A DNA stretch of 64,000 bases from Symbiodinium natans (lineage: Eukaryota > Sar > Dinophyceae > Suessiales > Symbiodiniaceae): NCBI GenBank assembly GCA_905221605.1, contig CAJNDS010002634.1, positions 994,001 through 1,058,000 on the forward strand, read 5' to 3'. The notes under the pieces were generated by a model. That model ran no database searches. It was not told the DNA's origin and saw only the letters and a program-made list of their open reading frames with translations. The number at the start of each line of letters is the position of its first letter. Position 1 is the first letter of the stretch. The position numbers and the translations under genes were made by a program. Shown here in pieces: positions 11,481-20,763 of this stretch.

Positions 11481-12740
11481 GGTTTCATGGTCAAGACTCA
11501 GGATTTGCAGTCTAAAGGTCCATGGGGCTGAAAAGAGCTGCTTTTGCGTGAGCCATGCCACCCACCTCAAAGTCCTAGCATGGAGCACCAGCGTAGCCCT
11601 GCTTGATTCGCAGCAGACGCCAAACAGTTAAGTCAACAACCTTTGATTCTGATGTCGATTGTGGGTTTTTTTGCAGCAGTTGGCAGTATCGTTTCGTGGC
11701 GCAGGGTGGGGGGACGAATGCTGCAGACCCGCATCGCAAGCTTGCAACCTGCCACGGCAGGAGGCCGGGGGAGCCTAGACTTGTTGTCAAGGTCCAGCAG
11801 GGTAGGGGCCCTGATATACAGAGATATATATATATATACATATACATACATATATACACACATACAGACATATGTATATCACTGGTGTATGACTGACGTG
11901 GCTGTCAGAACGTTTGAAATATATGCCGCGTGGTAGTGAGGCACACGGCCTCCACACTCTACGCACCTTGAACGTACCGCAGAGCCTCTGGAAGGTTTTG
12001 CTGGACGTCATGGTCTGCAAGGGTCGAGAGTATGTCACATGGCAGTTGAGCCAACCGTCCTCTTGTGCTGCTGCATAGCAAGTTGCAACAGTCCGGCAGC
12101 AGCTTGGACCTTGGGCCTTGCTTGTTCAAGGTACCGCTAAGTGAGCTCTGGAGCTTCCCTCCATTCTGAAAGAAGCAACAAGAAGCCAGCAGAAGCCAAC
12201 TGGCAGTTCTAAACAAGGTTCTGGGGGTGCTCATTGGGGACCCCTTCTGAGGAATCTGCTCGTGCATGGGCTGACGCGCTAATCTTGAACAACACCCCTC
12301 CTGTTTGTCCAGCTCATCTTCCCGAAGCTGGGAATCCAAGCCATGAGCCCTTAGAAAATAGGGTTTAGGACATCTGTAAGTTGCTGGGAGCCTCTACTTT
12401 GTCAGTAGCCTCTGTGTGTGCAAGATACGCAAGTTCAAGTTTCGAGGCCATCCAATTCTGTTAGAACCTCCACCTGTCTGCATGATCGCAGGCACCTGCT
12501 TTTATGATGCGGCCTGGCAGCCACGTTTTCTATAGTTGCTTTCGGGCTTCGCGGCGTGGCTGTGCATTCTGAAGTATGTTTCGAAAGACTCCCAGCTGTG
12601 TTGCATCAATGTATGGTGGCCACAGGGGTTTACGTGTTGTTGCCGGTGTTGAGAGGTCTCGGCTGGTTTTGAAGCACCTCGCATTGCCATTGTAAGATCT
12701 AGAGTAAAGCCGTTGCGGGGACGTGGGAAGCAAGTCGATT
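11481..12740. other. No recognised gene; TA microsatellite
   Basis: TATATATA/CATACA repeat at 11820-11880. Overlapping frames of 90-126 codons occur on both strands around 11600-12340 with no known motif and no consistent splice edges. Confidence 0.3.
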
Positions 12741-12744
12741 CGTC

Positions 12745-12840
12745 GCCAAAACCCCAAAGCCCCAAAACACCCAAAAACTCCAAAATGCCAAAACCCCAAA
12801 ACCACCAAACCCCAAAGCCACCAAAACCCCCAAATCCATC
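12745..12840 (-). repeat. CCCCAAA-type degenerate array
   Basis: About 95 bases of CCCCAAA/CCACCAAA/CCCAAAAA units. This is an unusually C-rich relative of the CCCTAAA heptamer in which T has been lost from nearly every unit. Confidence 0.6.
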
Positions 12841-12969
12841 AACTCCTCAGCATGGGCCAGGTCTTAGAGTGTCTGAGGATGCTTGGGCAGCCGGGGGCTT
12901 ATCAAAATCAAGGGGCACCCTTAAACCCAAAACCCACAGCCCTAGGTTGCTGGGCAACCTAGACCTTTG

Positions 12970-13066
12970 TCATAGTGGGATAACATTTTACATTTTTTTA
13001 AGGGTACTTAAACTCAATAAGAATAAAATTTTAAATTTTTATTACTATCCCAACTATAAACCAGAG
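12970..13066. mobile_element. AT-rich MITE-like element
   Basis: TCATAGTGGGATAACATTTT at the left faces TTTTTATTACTATCCCAACT at the right; TAGTGGGATA and TACTATCCCA are near-complementary. The interior is A/T-rich. A single copy is seen in this window. Confidence 0.45.
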
Positions 13067-13650
13067 ACGGGGTTTTGGTCAGCACCCGTTTTGGTGCCCA
13101 GAAGTGCCTGCATCCCTAAGTCTGGCCCTTCGAGGCCGAACCTGGTTCCTTCGGAGGCGGCGGAGTCGAACAAGAGCCGAGTTTGTGGGGGTTTAGGGTT
13201 TAGGGTGTAGGGTTTAGGGTTTAGGGTTTAGGGTTTGGGGCAGCTCGGCCGGGTACGGGGATAGATTCCTTGCCAACCCTGTGTTTAAAGTTTAGGGTTT
13301 TGGGTTTCTAGGGTTTTTACTAGGGTGCCAAGTTCAGTATAGACTGCACTCATTCGAGAAGGGAGACTTGGAGGCCAGTGGTACCGCTTCCCCTTTTTTT
13401 TGGGTTCAAGGTTCCCTTATCAAATAACCAACCCCCCAAAAAGGGTGCCCTTAACACAATATGGTTACTGGGCTACAGTACCCTAAACCTACCCTAATCC
13501 GAGGACTCCAGGTCCAGGTTCCAAGCACATCACACGGATATTCGCGCAGGAATGAAATATCCAGAGGGTTTTCGGGTTTTAGGGTTGAGGGACCCTAGAC
13601 TTGTACCCTAAACCCTAAACCCTAAACCCTGAACCCTAAACCCTAAACCC

Positions 13651-14228
13651 GCGCATCAATTCTAAAACTAAAACTAGAATCTTCCATGCCACAGTCCTGC
13701 CTACTTTACTGTACGGATTGGATACGCTTACTCTGGAAATTAAGCACCTAAAGACCATAGATGCCTGGTACTACAGATATCTTCGTAGAGCACTAGGAGT
13801 TAAGGATTCATATTATTCCCACATCTCGAATAGGCGGGTATGGACGCTAGCTGGCCGACCCACGCTACCATCCCAAATTTTGACCTCTGCCCAGTTAAAG
13901 CAACTGGCAAATAGCTTGGCTACACCGCCTGACAATCCGGTGCACCATGTAGTATACTCTCCGGGTTGGAAGGATAGGATCAAATTCACCAAGTCTTCAC
14001 ATAGAGGGCACCCTCAACACGGAGTATGCATTACCTGTACTTAAAGAATACATAAGGCTAAACCGCATAGATACGGAGGAACACAGGCAAGACTTCTTAG
14101 GCCTCAAACACCTCCTTAATAAGGACCCCCGCTTCCTGTCTTTCCTGGAATCTGCGCCGACGCGCTGCCCCCACTTGTTCAAAAGACACGCCAAAGCTCT
14201 TGCATGCGCATGGCTGCCAAAAAAAAAA
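13651..14228 (+). pseudogene. Truncated non-LTR retrotransposon tail (LINE fragment)
   Basis: Reading from 13652 gives the post-RT region typical of LINE ORF2 proteins: IFHATVLPTLLYGLDTL, a basic helix ending YRYLRRALGV, then SHISNRRVWTLAGRP. The frame shifts near 14000 and continues to 14218 (KRHAKALACAWLP). It ends in a 10-base A run (14219-14228) that joins directly to CCCTAAA units. The 5' part, including the RT catalytic core, is missing, and CCCTAAA units also abut the left edge. The family differs from the LINE at 38403. It is dead: truncated, frameshifted, and apparently lying in an intron or intergenic mosaic just before the exon-like piece at 14258. Confidence 0.8.
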
Positions 14229-14257
14229 CCCTAAACCCTAAACCCTACAACTCCCAG

Positions 14258-14306
14258 GCGCTGCGGTGGCTGGTTTGCCTCACGGACGGCGACGACCTGG
14301 GCAGCA
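14258..14306 (+). CDS. Candidate exon with LTDGDD motif
   Basis: After CTCCCAG the frame reads ALRWLVCLTDGDDLGS and reaches a GT donor (AGCA|GTCGTC). A hydrophobic strand followed by TDG-D is what the third metal-site segment of von Willebrand factor A domains looks like. The exon is too short for a firm assignment. It starts 29 bases after the A-tail of the LINE fragment, with CCCTAAA units between. Confidence 0.45.
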
Positions 14307-14339
14307 GTCGTCGCCTCACAGACGCTTCGTGAGGATTGG

Positions 14340-15130
14340 TATGGACTTCGCCTCAGTAAAGCAATTTGGGGTTTAAGTTTAGGGTTTGGGGTTTGGGGTT
14401 TGGTGTTAGGGGCTTAGGGTTTAGGGTTTAGGGTTTAGGGTTTAGGGTTTAGTGATCTTAAACCCTAAGTCCTAAACATCGGAGCAGCGTCGCCTCTCCA
14501 CGGCGCCGAGGCCGGCCGAATCAGCGCGGTCAGCTGGTCTCACAGATGCTGGTCTGGGGCCCGGTGTTCGCACGGCCTTGGTTTGGGGTCTGGGGTTTAG
14601 GGTTTGGGGTTTGGGGTTTAGGTTTAGGGTTTGGGGTTTAGGGTTTAGGGTGTGGGGTTTAGGGTTTAGGGTTTAGGGTGTAGCGTTCAGGGATGCTCCG
14701 GGCTTTGGGCTATGAGTTCACTCTGCTTCCCCCAAGGTATCTCCGAAAAACATTACTCAGAGACTTCGACCTCGAAGGTGGGTTTTAGTGCCCTTGTAGG
14801 ACTTGGATTCCTGACTTTTTTTTAGAGCTTCGAACGTCTACCGACACCCTAAACCGACCATGCCACAAAGTGCTACAGCAGCCTTGGCCCGGGAAGTCGT
14901 GAGTCGGAGGTATTTCTGCTACGCCGCATTTGTTACATAAGACCTTCGCGAAGCGGCCCGGGACTTCTGGAACTTCGAGCCCTAAGCTCCTACTCGGTGC
15001 GGGTGAGAGCCGAACCCGAAACCCCAAACAAACCCTAAGCCCTAAACAAACATCCCTAAACCCTACCCCCAAAACCCTAAACCCTAAACCCTAAACCCTA
15101 AACCCTAAACCCTAAACCCCAAACCCTACA
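14340..15130. repeat. Heptamer arrays around the candidate exons
   Basis: TTTAGGG/TTTGGGG arrays at 14366-14453 and 14585-14690, and CCCTAAA at 15030-15125. The pieces 14310-14330 and 14480-14500 share CGTCGCCTC-type sequence, possibly a small local duplication of exon-like DNA. Confidence 0.7.
14734..14776 (+). CDS. Candidate exon, unidentified
   Basis: After CCCCAAG the frame reads YLRKTLLRDFDLE and ends at GAAG|GTGGGT, phase 1 out. It is plausibly downstream of the exon at 14258. No family recognised. Confidence 0.35.
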
Positions 15131-16330
15131 TCGCGCAGCAGCCCAGGGCAGCAGCAGTGCGCCGGCCGGTCTCAACATGGTTGGCCACCGAGAGGGCTTT
15201 AGTCTTTAGTCTCTGGGGTGGCGTCTGGAGCCCGGTGGAACGCGTCCACTACATGGTTTAGGGGAAAGGGTTTAGGGATCCCAAAAACATACTTATAAGG
15301 AAATGACAGTGATGTGTGCTCTCCACATTGTGAGAGTTCGAGACATAACCACAGAAGCTACATGTCGGTCTCAGCCTCTTGAGCGCCAACAGGACCATGT
15401 GATGATTGAACCATGCTAACCTCCTGTACCTTGGCGAATTGAACCCTAAGCTGTACACCTCATATACTTCATTTACCCCACGCACCCCTAATGAAAAACT
15501 AAATCTATGAGTTCTATGAAGTAGATAGCTTACTTTCCGAGACTCTGATCGCTAAACCCGCCACAAGCTCCCAGCCCCAGCCATGCTTGGAAGCGGGAAG
15601 GAACAAGGGCAGGGTTTAGGGTTTAGGGTTTATAGGATTTATAGGGTTTATAGGGTTTATAGGGTTTAGAGTTTAGATAACCCCTACAGTACTACACCCG
15701 AGAGTGAAACCCCCCGAAGTGCGTATATAATACTAAAATACTGTAATACTAATACTATGATACCATAATACTACAATACCACAATACTATAATACTACGT
15801 ACAATACTATAATAATAAAATTCTGTAGTACTACAATACATTATAAAATACTTTAATACTCCAATACATGCAAGCCAGAGTGAGGTCATGATCACCGTTG
15901 GGGCCCTGAAGTCGGAGAACGTTCAGGCGGCTGATCGGGTTTCGGGTTTCGGGTTTCGGGTTTCGGGTCTTACGGTCTCTAGGTTTTCTGCGTTTATAGG
16001 GCTTATGGGGCTTATAGGGTTTACAGGGCTTATAGGGCTTATTGTGCTTATTGGCTTTTTAGTGTTTATAGGGCTTCTAGGGCTTATTGGGCTTGTAGGG
16101 TTTATAGGGTTTATAGGACTTATTGGGCTTATAGGGTTTATAGGGCTCAGGGGTAGAGGTTTAGGCTAAGGGCCTTCGGGTTTTCAGGTTTTCTAGGCTT
16201 TACAGGGTTTACAGGGTTTAAGGGGATTACAGGGCTTACAAGGTTTATAGAGCTTAGGGGTAGACGCAGAAAGGGCTGAGGCTTGACATCCTAGAACTTC
16301 GGGGAGGATCAGAGATGGAGAGCAGCCGGA
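15131..16330. repeat. Mixed simple-repeat region
   Basis: 15595-15680: TTTAGGG and TTTATAGGG units. 15725-15870: about 145 bases of ATACTATAAT-type repeats. 15940-15968: TTTCGGG units. 15985-16260: a long series of GGGCTTATA/GGGTTTATA units, a 9-base variant family, in TTTAGGG orientation. No gene seen, and the Ile/Gly-rich peptide read across it is an artefact. Confidence 0.75.
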
Positions 16331-16541
16331 CGAAACAACCCAAACCCTAAGCAGACTCCTTGGCCTACCTGCATTCACTGTATTCTTTTCTCACTCTGTG
16401 TACCAGCGAATATGCATTTCGCAGTTGCTGTGGTGGGCGCACTCTTCTGTTTAGATCTTCGGACACCTTTCGTTGCCTGAGGGTGCGCCAACGTGAGCGT
16501 CGGAGCCCCCAGCCCTGCACCCCGATCCCTAACCGTGGCAG

Positions 16542-16579
16542 GTGATCCAGTCTTGGGTCAAGCAGGTGACCACGCAGGG
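16542..16579 (+). CDS. Candidate exon just upstream of the copia element
   Basis: After GTGGCAG the frame reads VIQSWVKQVTTQG and meets a strong donor (GCG|GTGAGAGC), phase 1 out. If real, the 11-kb copia element lies in the intron that follows. Product unknown. Confidence 0.4.
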
Positions 16580-16614
16580 CGGTGAGAGCCTCAGATCGGA
16601 CCCTGACTTATATG

Positions 16615-16714
16615 TTTTCCTAAATTAAGGGTACCTTATCGGGGTTCTTATTATAAGGGAATCCAAGTATTGGGGATATTTATTGGGGTGGTCCCCTATT
16701 TTCGGAAACCCCCA
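16615..16714. mobile_element. MITE family B, copy 1
   Basis: Left end GTTTTCCTAAATTAAGGGTA faces right end TCCCCTATTTTCGGAAACCC. The same ends occur at 33868, 56486 and 57841. About 100 bp, non-coding. Confidence 0.7.
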
Positions 16715-16720
16715 TTTAGG

Positions 16721-16800
16721 GGTCGGAATAATTTCTCATAGTATTCCTTTATGGTCCCAGTATAGCTTTACTATAGCGGATGCCCACAACCCTATTCTAA
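16721..16800. mobile_element. Left part of a MITE split by the copia insertion
   Basis: GGTCGGAATAATTTCTCATA...ACCCTATTCTAA aligns along its length with 50069-50148. The corresponding right part resumes after the copia 3' LTR as CTATCTATTAAGTCCCC (27800-27816), matching CTATATTAAGCCCC at 50161-50174. The retrotransposon therefore landed inside this small element. Confidence 0.65.
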
Positions 16801-17090
16801 AGTTAAGAAGTAAATGCGCCTGCAGGTGCTGTCCGACTACGTGTTGCTTTTGTTGAGTCTTGGTTTTGCCGTTGTTGCCTTTCGAGCCTCGAGGCAGAGA
16901 TTGCATATTAATTGGGTTTCGAAGAAGACCTTCCCAGCCTAAGCTAGGCTGTACTTGTGTGCATACTCGTACTGTGCACGACAGATAAAGACTCTTGCAA
17001 CATGAGCCATTCCAGGGCAAAAGGGCGCGATGCCATGCGAAGTCGTGTGATTCTCCATGCAGATCCTTCCGACGATCATGATTTCGACTT
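16801..17090 (+). repeat. 5' LTR of the copia element
   Basis: Matches 27510-27799 base for base by eye at an offset of 10709. At 290 bp it is a typical size for a short copia LTR. The gag start codon (17002) lies inside it, so the 3' LTR carries a duplicate of the first 29-30 Gag codons. Confidence 0.93.
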
Positions 17091-20000
17091 GGTAGCGGGG
17101 CTTTCAGGTTGCTCTCGCTTGGTTCCTCCATTGCGCTATTTTCTCTGCGTGCTCCCGATCGTCACGATCTTCATGATCATATGCTATCTGGAGGGAAGTG
17201 ACACGTTGGAGTGGGGCGGAGTGATGGCGGAGGAGCGCAAATACAGCGAGTTCTCATTGCAAGAGTCGACGTCTGTGACGAATGCACGCGATGATATTCA
17301 GGAGCAGAATTCGACCAGTGCCGAGATGGCCAAGGCGACGATGACTTCCAAACTGGAGACGACGCTGAGCAGATTGATCACAGTGCTAGATGAGCTTGAT
17401 GTTCAGATGAGTGGACGCGATTTACTTCCTGTGGATCACCGGACAGAGGAATCCATTGACCGGACAGCCGAGGGACTCCACTTCGTGACTGGCAGTGATG
17501 TCGGTGACGATGTGGTGCACGCCCGCTCGTCCGATCATGGGTGGCCCGTGGAGTCAACGGAACGCGAGGAGGATGCACCGGACTCGGGCGTGACGACCAG
17601 CGAACCACGACGCGCGAAAGCATTGTTGCCTGTGCATTCCTCTACCCGTACGGTTATAGGCCTCCCTGATAATAACACTACCCCTGACAATGAAGATGTG
17701 CCACGCCCGAAGACGCCAGAGTCTTCGTTTGCAGGTGAGCCGGAGACAAGCCCTACTCGTAGGGGTCTAGTCCCAAGGGTTCCCATTAAGGTTGTCGCAA
17801 CCCATTTTGAAGTGAAGGACGGCTCTGTCACTCCGAGTGATGCAAACATGCGACTTGGATGTGGTACTGACATCACTGCCTTTAAGAATCTACATGTGCC
17901 TGAGAGACTCATGCCAAGCCTGAATGCCGTGCTGTGTCAACTCCCCAGTCCAGCAGCCAAATCGAGTCAGGAGCTGCAGACTTGGACTGGCAACTGGAGT
18001 GGTTCTTTCGGCAATTCCTCAATGCCAACAACTCCCGAGCCAAGGACCATGAGCATGTTTAGGCGTCCGAATGACAAGAATTTGCACAAGCGCCGCTTGC
18101 ATGAGGGCGAGGAGCGCAAGAGACGCCGGAAACGTGAAAGAATGACGCGGAAGCGCCGAGCAGCAAGCAGTAAGGTTGCGTTGTGGTTGCGGTGGTTCGG
18201 GGTGGCCATATGTGTTTTCGGGGTAGCAATGATGAGTCCGGGGTTCAACAGAGGTCAAGGTCAGCAATATCCGCGTCAGCATGCACATGTCGGCGACGCG
18301 GGCCCACCCTATGTGGGGACCGCGACGCTGAAAGTTCCTCCGGCATGGTCCGTAGAACGAAACCATTTCTATTCCTTGCGCAGTTGGATCAGTGATTTGG
18401 TGCTGTGGGCGAGTGCCACTGATGTAGAGGCTGCTCGCCAAGGAGCCATAGCGGCGATGCAAGTCACTGGCAGCGCCAAGGAATTGGTGAGGGAAATACC
18501 GCCAGAGCAGCTAGCTCAAGGCGTTGTTGACGCTCAGACAGGCCAGCACATGACGGGGCTTATGCTGTTAGTGCAGACGTTAGCCCGCAGATACAGTCCG
18601 CTAGATGGCGAGGCGCAAACGCGAGCTGTGAGCGACTTCTTGAATTTCCAAAGGCTTGCACAGGAAAACGTAGACGCGTTTCTCGTGCGTTTCGATGTGC
18701 TTCGAAATCGCGCAGCAGTCCGAGGAGGACTTGGACTCAATCATCAGGGACTTGCCTGGTTGCTGCTTCGCGCGTTGAGTGTGACTGCAGATCAATTGGA
18801 TCGTTTGTTACAGCCTCTAAATGGTAACCTTCCTCAAAATGAAGCACAGCTGCTTGCCCTTCTCGAAAGAATCCGTAGGCAAGGCCATATATATGAGGGT
18901 CATCTTCGTCATCCCAGTCAGCAAGCTGGCGTGGGTGATCCTGGCACCTATCACTTCTATCCAACTTTTCATTCCGCCACTTCGAGTCGCAATGCAACTG
19001 GGGAGCCGTTGGATCTAAATGCAGGGATCGGTGCGTGTGGCGGGGGATTTGACCCGTGGGCGGCAGCAGCGTTTCCCACAACCAGCGCTGCTTGCGCTGC
19101 AGCCGGTGATGCCGAAGACATGGGTCAATATGTTGGGGGTGCCTCAAGTAATGGCCCTAGAGGCGATGATGATAGGTGCAATACCTGTGGATCATTCTTT
19201 GAGGATGAAGAGTTTTCTTCAGCTACGGAGACAGACACGGGCTCAGTAGATGAAGGAATCAGGGGCTACAACGTGGTTCATGTTGATGGTGAAGCAAGAA
19301 GCGACGCCAATGCTAGAGAGAACGAACTGTATCAGGATTATGTGTTGGCTAGACGTCGTTGGCGTAGGTTTACTGGGAAACCTCCTCGACGCTATCGTAG
19401 GTCAAATTTCAGGGCAAGTCGTAATGTCAGCAAGCTACGTACGGGTCCATATGCTCGTAGCTATGCAGCCTTCCTTCCACCAAGTGCCTTCGCAGGTGGC
19501 AAGGGAGGTCATGGGTCCAAGGGAGCTGGCAAGGGTATGCCCCGAAAGAATCCGAAAGGCCGAGATGGACAGATCCTGCGATGCAGCAAGTGCGGTTCGG
19601 ATGAGCATCTCTGGCGAAAATGCCCACAAGTAGTGAACAAAGGCGGTGGAAAAGGCGTGAGTACTTTGCATTCCACGGAGATGGCAAACGCAGCGCTTGC
19701 CTTGACCGCTTCTGCTGTGGCTCCCCAAGCAGAAGCCTGGCATGCTGGTGCAGTCGCCAGTGCCATGCCAGGAGTTGCATTCCACTATCATGTCGGTACT
19801 CCTCGACCGGCCAGTGAAATGTCTTCTCAGGCAGGAGGTTCGAGAATGATGACCGCGCTGGATGAAGACATCGCCCGACTTGAAAGTGTGTCACAGGTCA
19901 GCAGCAACCGATCACACAAGTCGCGTCGGTCGAATGTAGGTCCGGATAGTCCACCCAGGTGGAGTGTTGCTGATGTGTCCTCACAACCTGCGAGCAGTAG

Positions 20001-20763
20001 TGGATCTCGAGTAGAAACACTTCAACCTGGAGCACCCGTGCCAAAGCACCCTCCTCCGAGCCAACCAGGTCCAAGCGCTGAAGAGCTTGAGCGACAAAGA
20101 ACCGTGTTACAGCTCAACTCACTGCTGATGGCCTGGTGGGAGACCGATGATGTGTCAAGGGCGGAGGTCGATTGGGCCTCACCCCAGGCAGGTGCTAGCG
20201 ACAGCAATGTGTACCATCTGCGTACTCGGTTGTCGGACAATAGGCCGGGTTTGTTAGTGGATCCTGGTGCACACGACAATCTGGTTGGCGACCGAACAGC
20301 CAGCAGGATGGAAGAGATTGTAGGCGTTGAAGCCAAATCCTTACGCATGAACAAACCATTGAGTGTCGAGGGCGTTGGAAAGAATGCGCAAAGTGCCGCT
20401 GCGGCCAAGCGCATGGCTGTCCGTTTGAGCAATGACGAAGGTGCTGTTGTGCCGGGAAGCTTTACTGCGCCAGTTATCTCTGATTCGGATCTGCCACCTT
20501 TGTTGGGCCTCAAAAGCCTCAAGTCGTTTCGCTGCATACTGGATATTGGCAACAACAAGTTGATCATGCCAGGGCCGGCCGGATGTGAAATCCAGCGATG
20601 CCCAGGTACAGTTGCATACGACTTGAAAATGTCTGACAGTGGTCATCTGATCCTTCCCATCGATGCAGCGCCCAGCAGTGCAAGTGACTGTAAGGGTTTT
20701 GACTTCCAGATGTCGTGCCGACGCGGTGAACGCAGCTTGTCGCCACAGCGAAACCGTCGCTGA
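17002..20763 (+). CDS. gag: Gag polyprotein with C-terminal aspartic protease
   Basis: 1253 codons from ATG 17002. A GTG-led extension to 16957 exists, but ATG is preferred. Residues about 46-63 (YFLCVLPIVTIFMIICYL) and 394-411 (LWLRWFGVAICVFGVAMM) are hydrophobic enough to span a membrane; the second follows a strongly basic stretch, which is unusual for a Gag. A capsid-like helical region follows (roughly residues 470-640). A CCHC zinc knuckle sits at C861, C864, H869, C874 (CSKCGSDEHLWRKC) for RNA binding. Near the end LLVDPGAHDNLVG (D1087) is the active-site loop of a retroviral-type aspartic protease. So protease is in the Gag frame and the pol frame begins at integrase-side domains. The stop is TGA at 20761. 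The pol frame overlaps from 20730 in the -1 frame. Confidence 0.93.
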   Translation: MSHSRAKGRDAMRSRVILHADPSDDHDFDLVAGLSGCSRLVPPLRYFLCVLPIVTIFMIICYLEGSDTLEWGGVMAEERKYSEFSLQESTSVTNARDDIQEQNSTSAEMAKATMTSKLETTLSRLITVLDELDVQMSGRDLLPVDHRTEESIDRTAEGLHFVTGSDVGDDVVHARSSDHGWPVESTEREEDAPDSGVTTSEPRRAKALLPVHSSTRTVIGLPDNNTTPDNEDVPRPKTPESSFAGEPETSPTRRGLVPRVPIKVVATHFEVKDGSVTPSDANMRLGCGTDITAFKNLHVPERLMPSLNAVLCQLPSPAAKSSQELQTWTGNWSGSFGNSSMPTTPEPRTMSMFRRPNDKNLHKRRLHEGEERKRRRKRERMTRKRRAASSKVALWLRWFGVAICVFGVAMMSPGFNRGQGQQYPRQHAHVGDAGPPYVGTATLKVPPAWSVERNHFYSLRSWISDLVLWASATDVEAARQGAIAAMQVTGSAKELVREIPPEQLAQGVVDAQTGQHMTGLMLLVQTLARRYSPLDGEAQTRAVSDFLNFQRLAQENVDAFLVRFDVLRNRAAVRGGLGLNHQGLAWLLLRALSVTADQLDRLLQPLNGNLPQNEAQLLALLERIRRQGHIYEGHLRHPSQQAGVGDPGTYHFYPTFHSATSSRNATGEPLDLNAGIGACGGGFDPWAAAAFPTTSAACAAAGDAEDMGQYVGGASSNGPRGDDDRCNTCGSFFEDEEFSSATETDTGSVDEGIRGYNVVHVDGEARSDANARENELYQDYVLARRRWRRFTGKPPRRYRRSNFRASRNVSKLRTGPYARSYAAFLPPSAFAGGKGGHGSKGAGKGMPRKNPKGRDGQILRCSKCGSDEHLWRKCPQVVNKGGGKGVSTLHSTEMANAALALTASAVAPQAEAWHAGAVASAMPGVAFHYHVGTPRPASEMSSQAGGSRMMTALDEDIARLESVSQVSSNRSHKSRRSNVGPDSPPRWSVADVSSQPASSSGSRVETLQPGAPVPKHPPPSQPGPSAEELERQRTVLQLNSLLMAWWETDDVSRAEVDWASPQAGASDSNVYHLRTRLSDNRPGLLVDPGAHDNLVGDRTASRMEEIVGVEAKSLRMNKPLSVEGVGKNAQSAAAAKRMAVRLSNDEGAVVPGSFTAPVISDSDLPPLLGLKSLKSFRCILDIGNNKLIMPGPAGCEIQRCPGTVAYDLKMSDSGHLILPIDAAPSSASDCKGFDFQMSCRRGERSLSPQRNRR
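17090..17101 (+). promoter_or_regulatory. Primer-binding site (tRNA-iMet-like)
   Basis: TGGTAGCGGGGC begins at the LTR edge. TGGTA at this place is the usual complement of a tRNA ending in TACCA; initiator-Met tRNAs end this way in many eukaryotes. The rest (GCGGGGC) fits a GC-rich acceptor stem. The site lies within the Gag reading frame. Confidence 0.7.

Noticed and set aside
15888-16169. 93-codon Gly/Ile/Leu-rich ORF
   Set aside because: Translation of the GGGCTTATA/GGGTTTATA repeat series.
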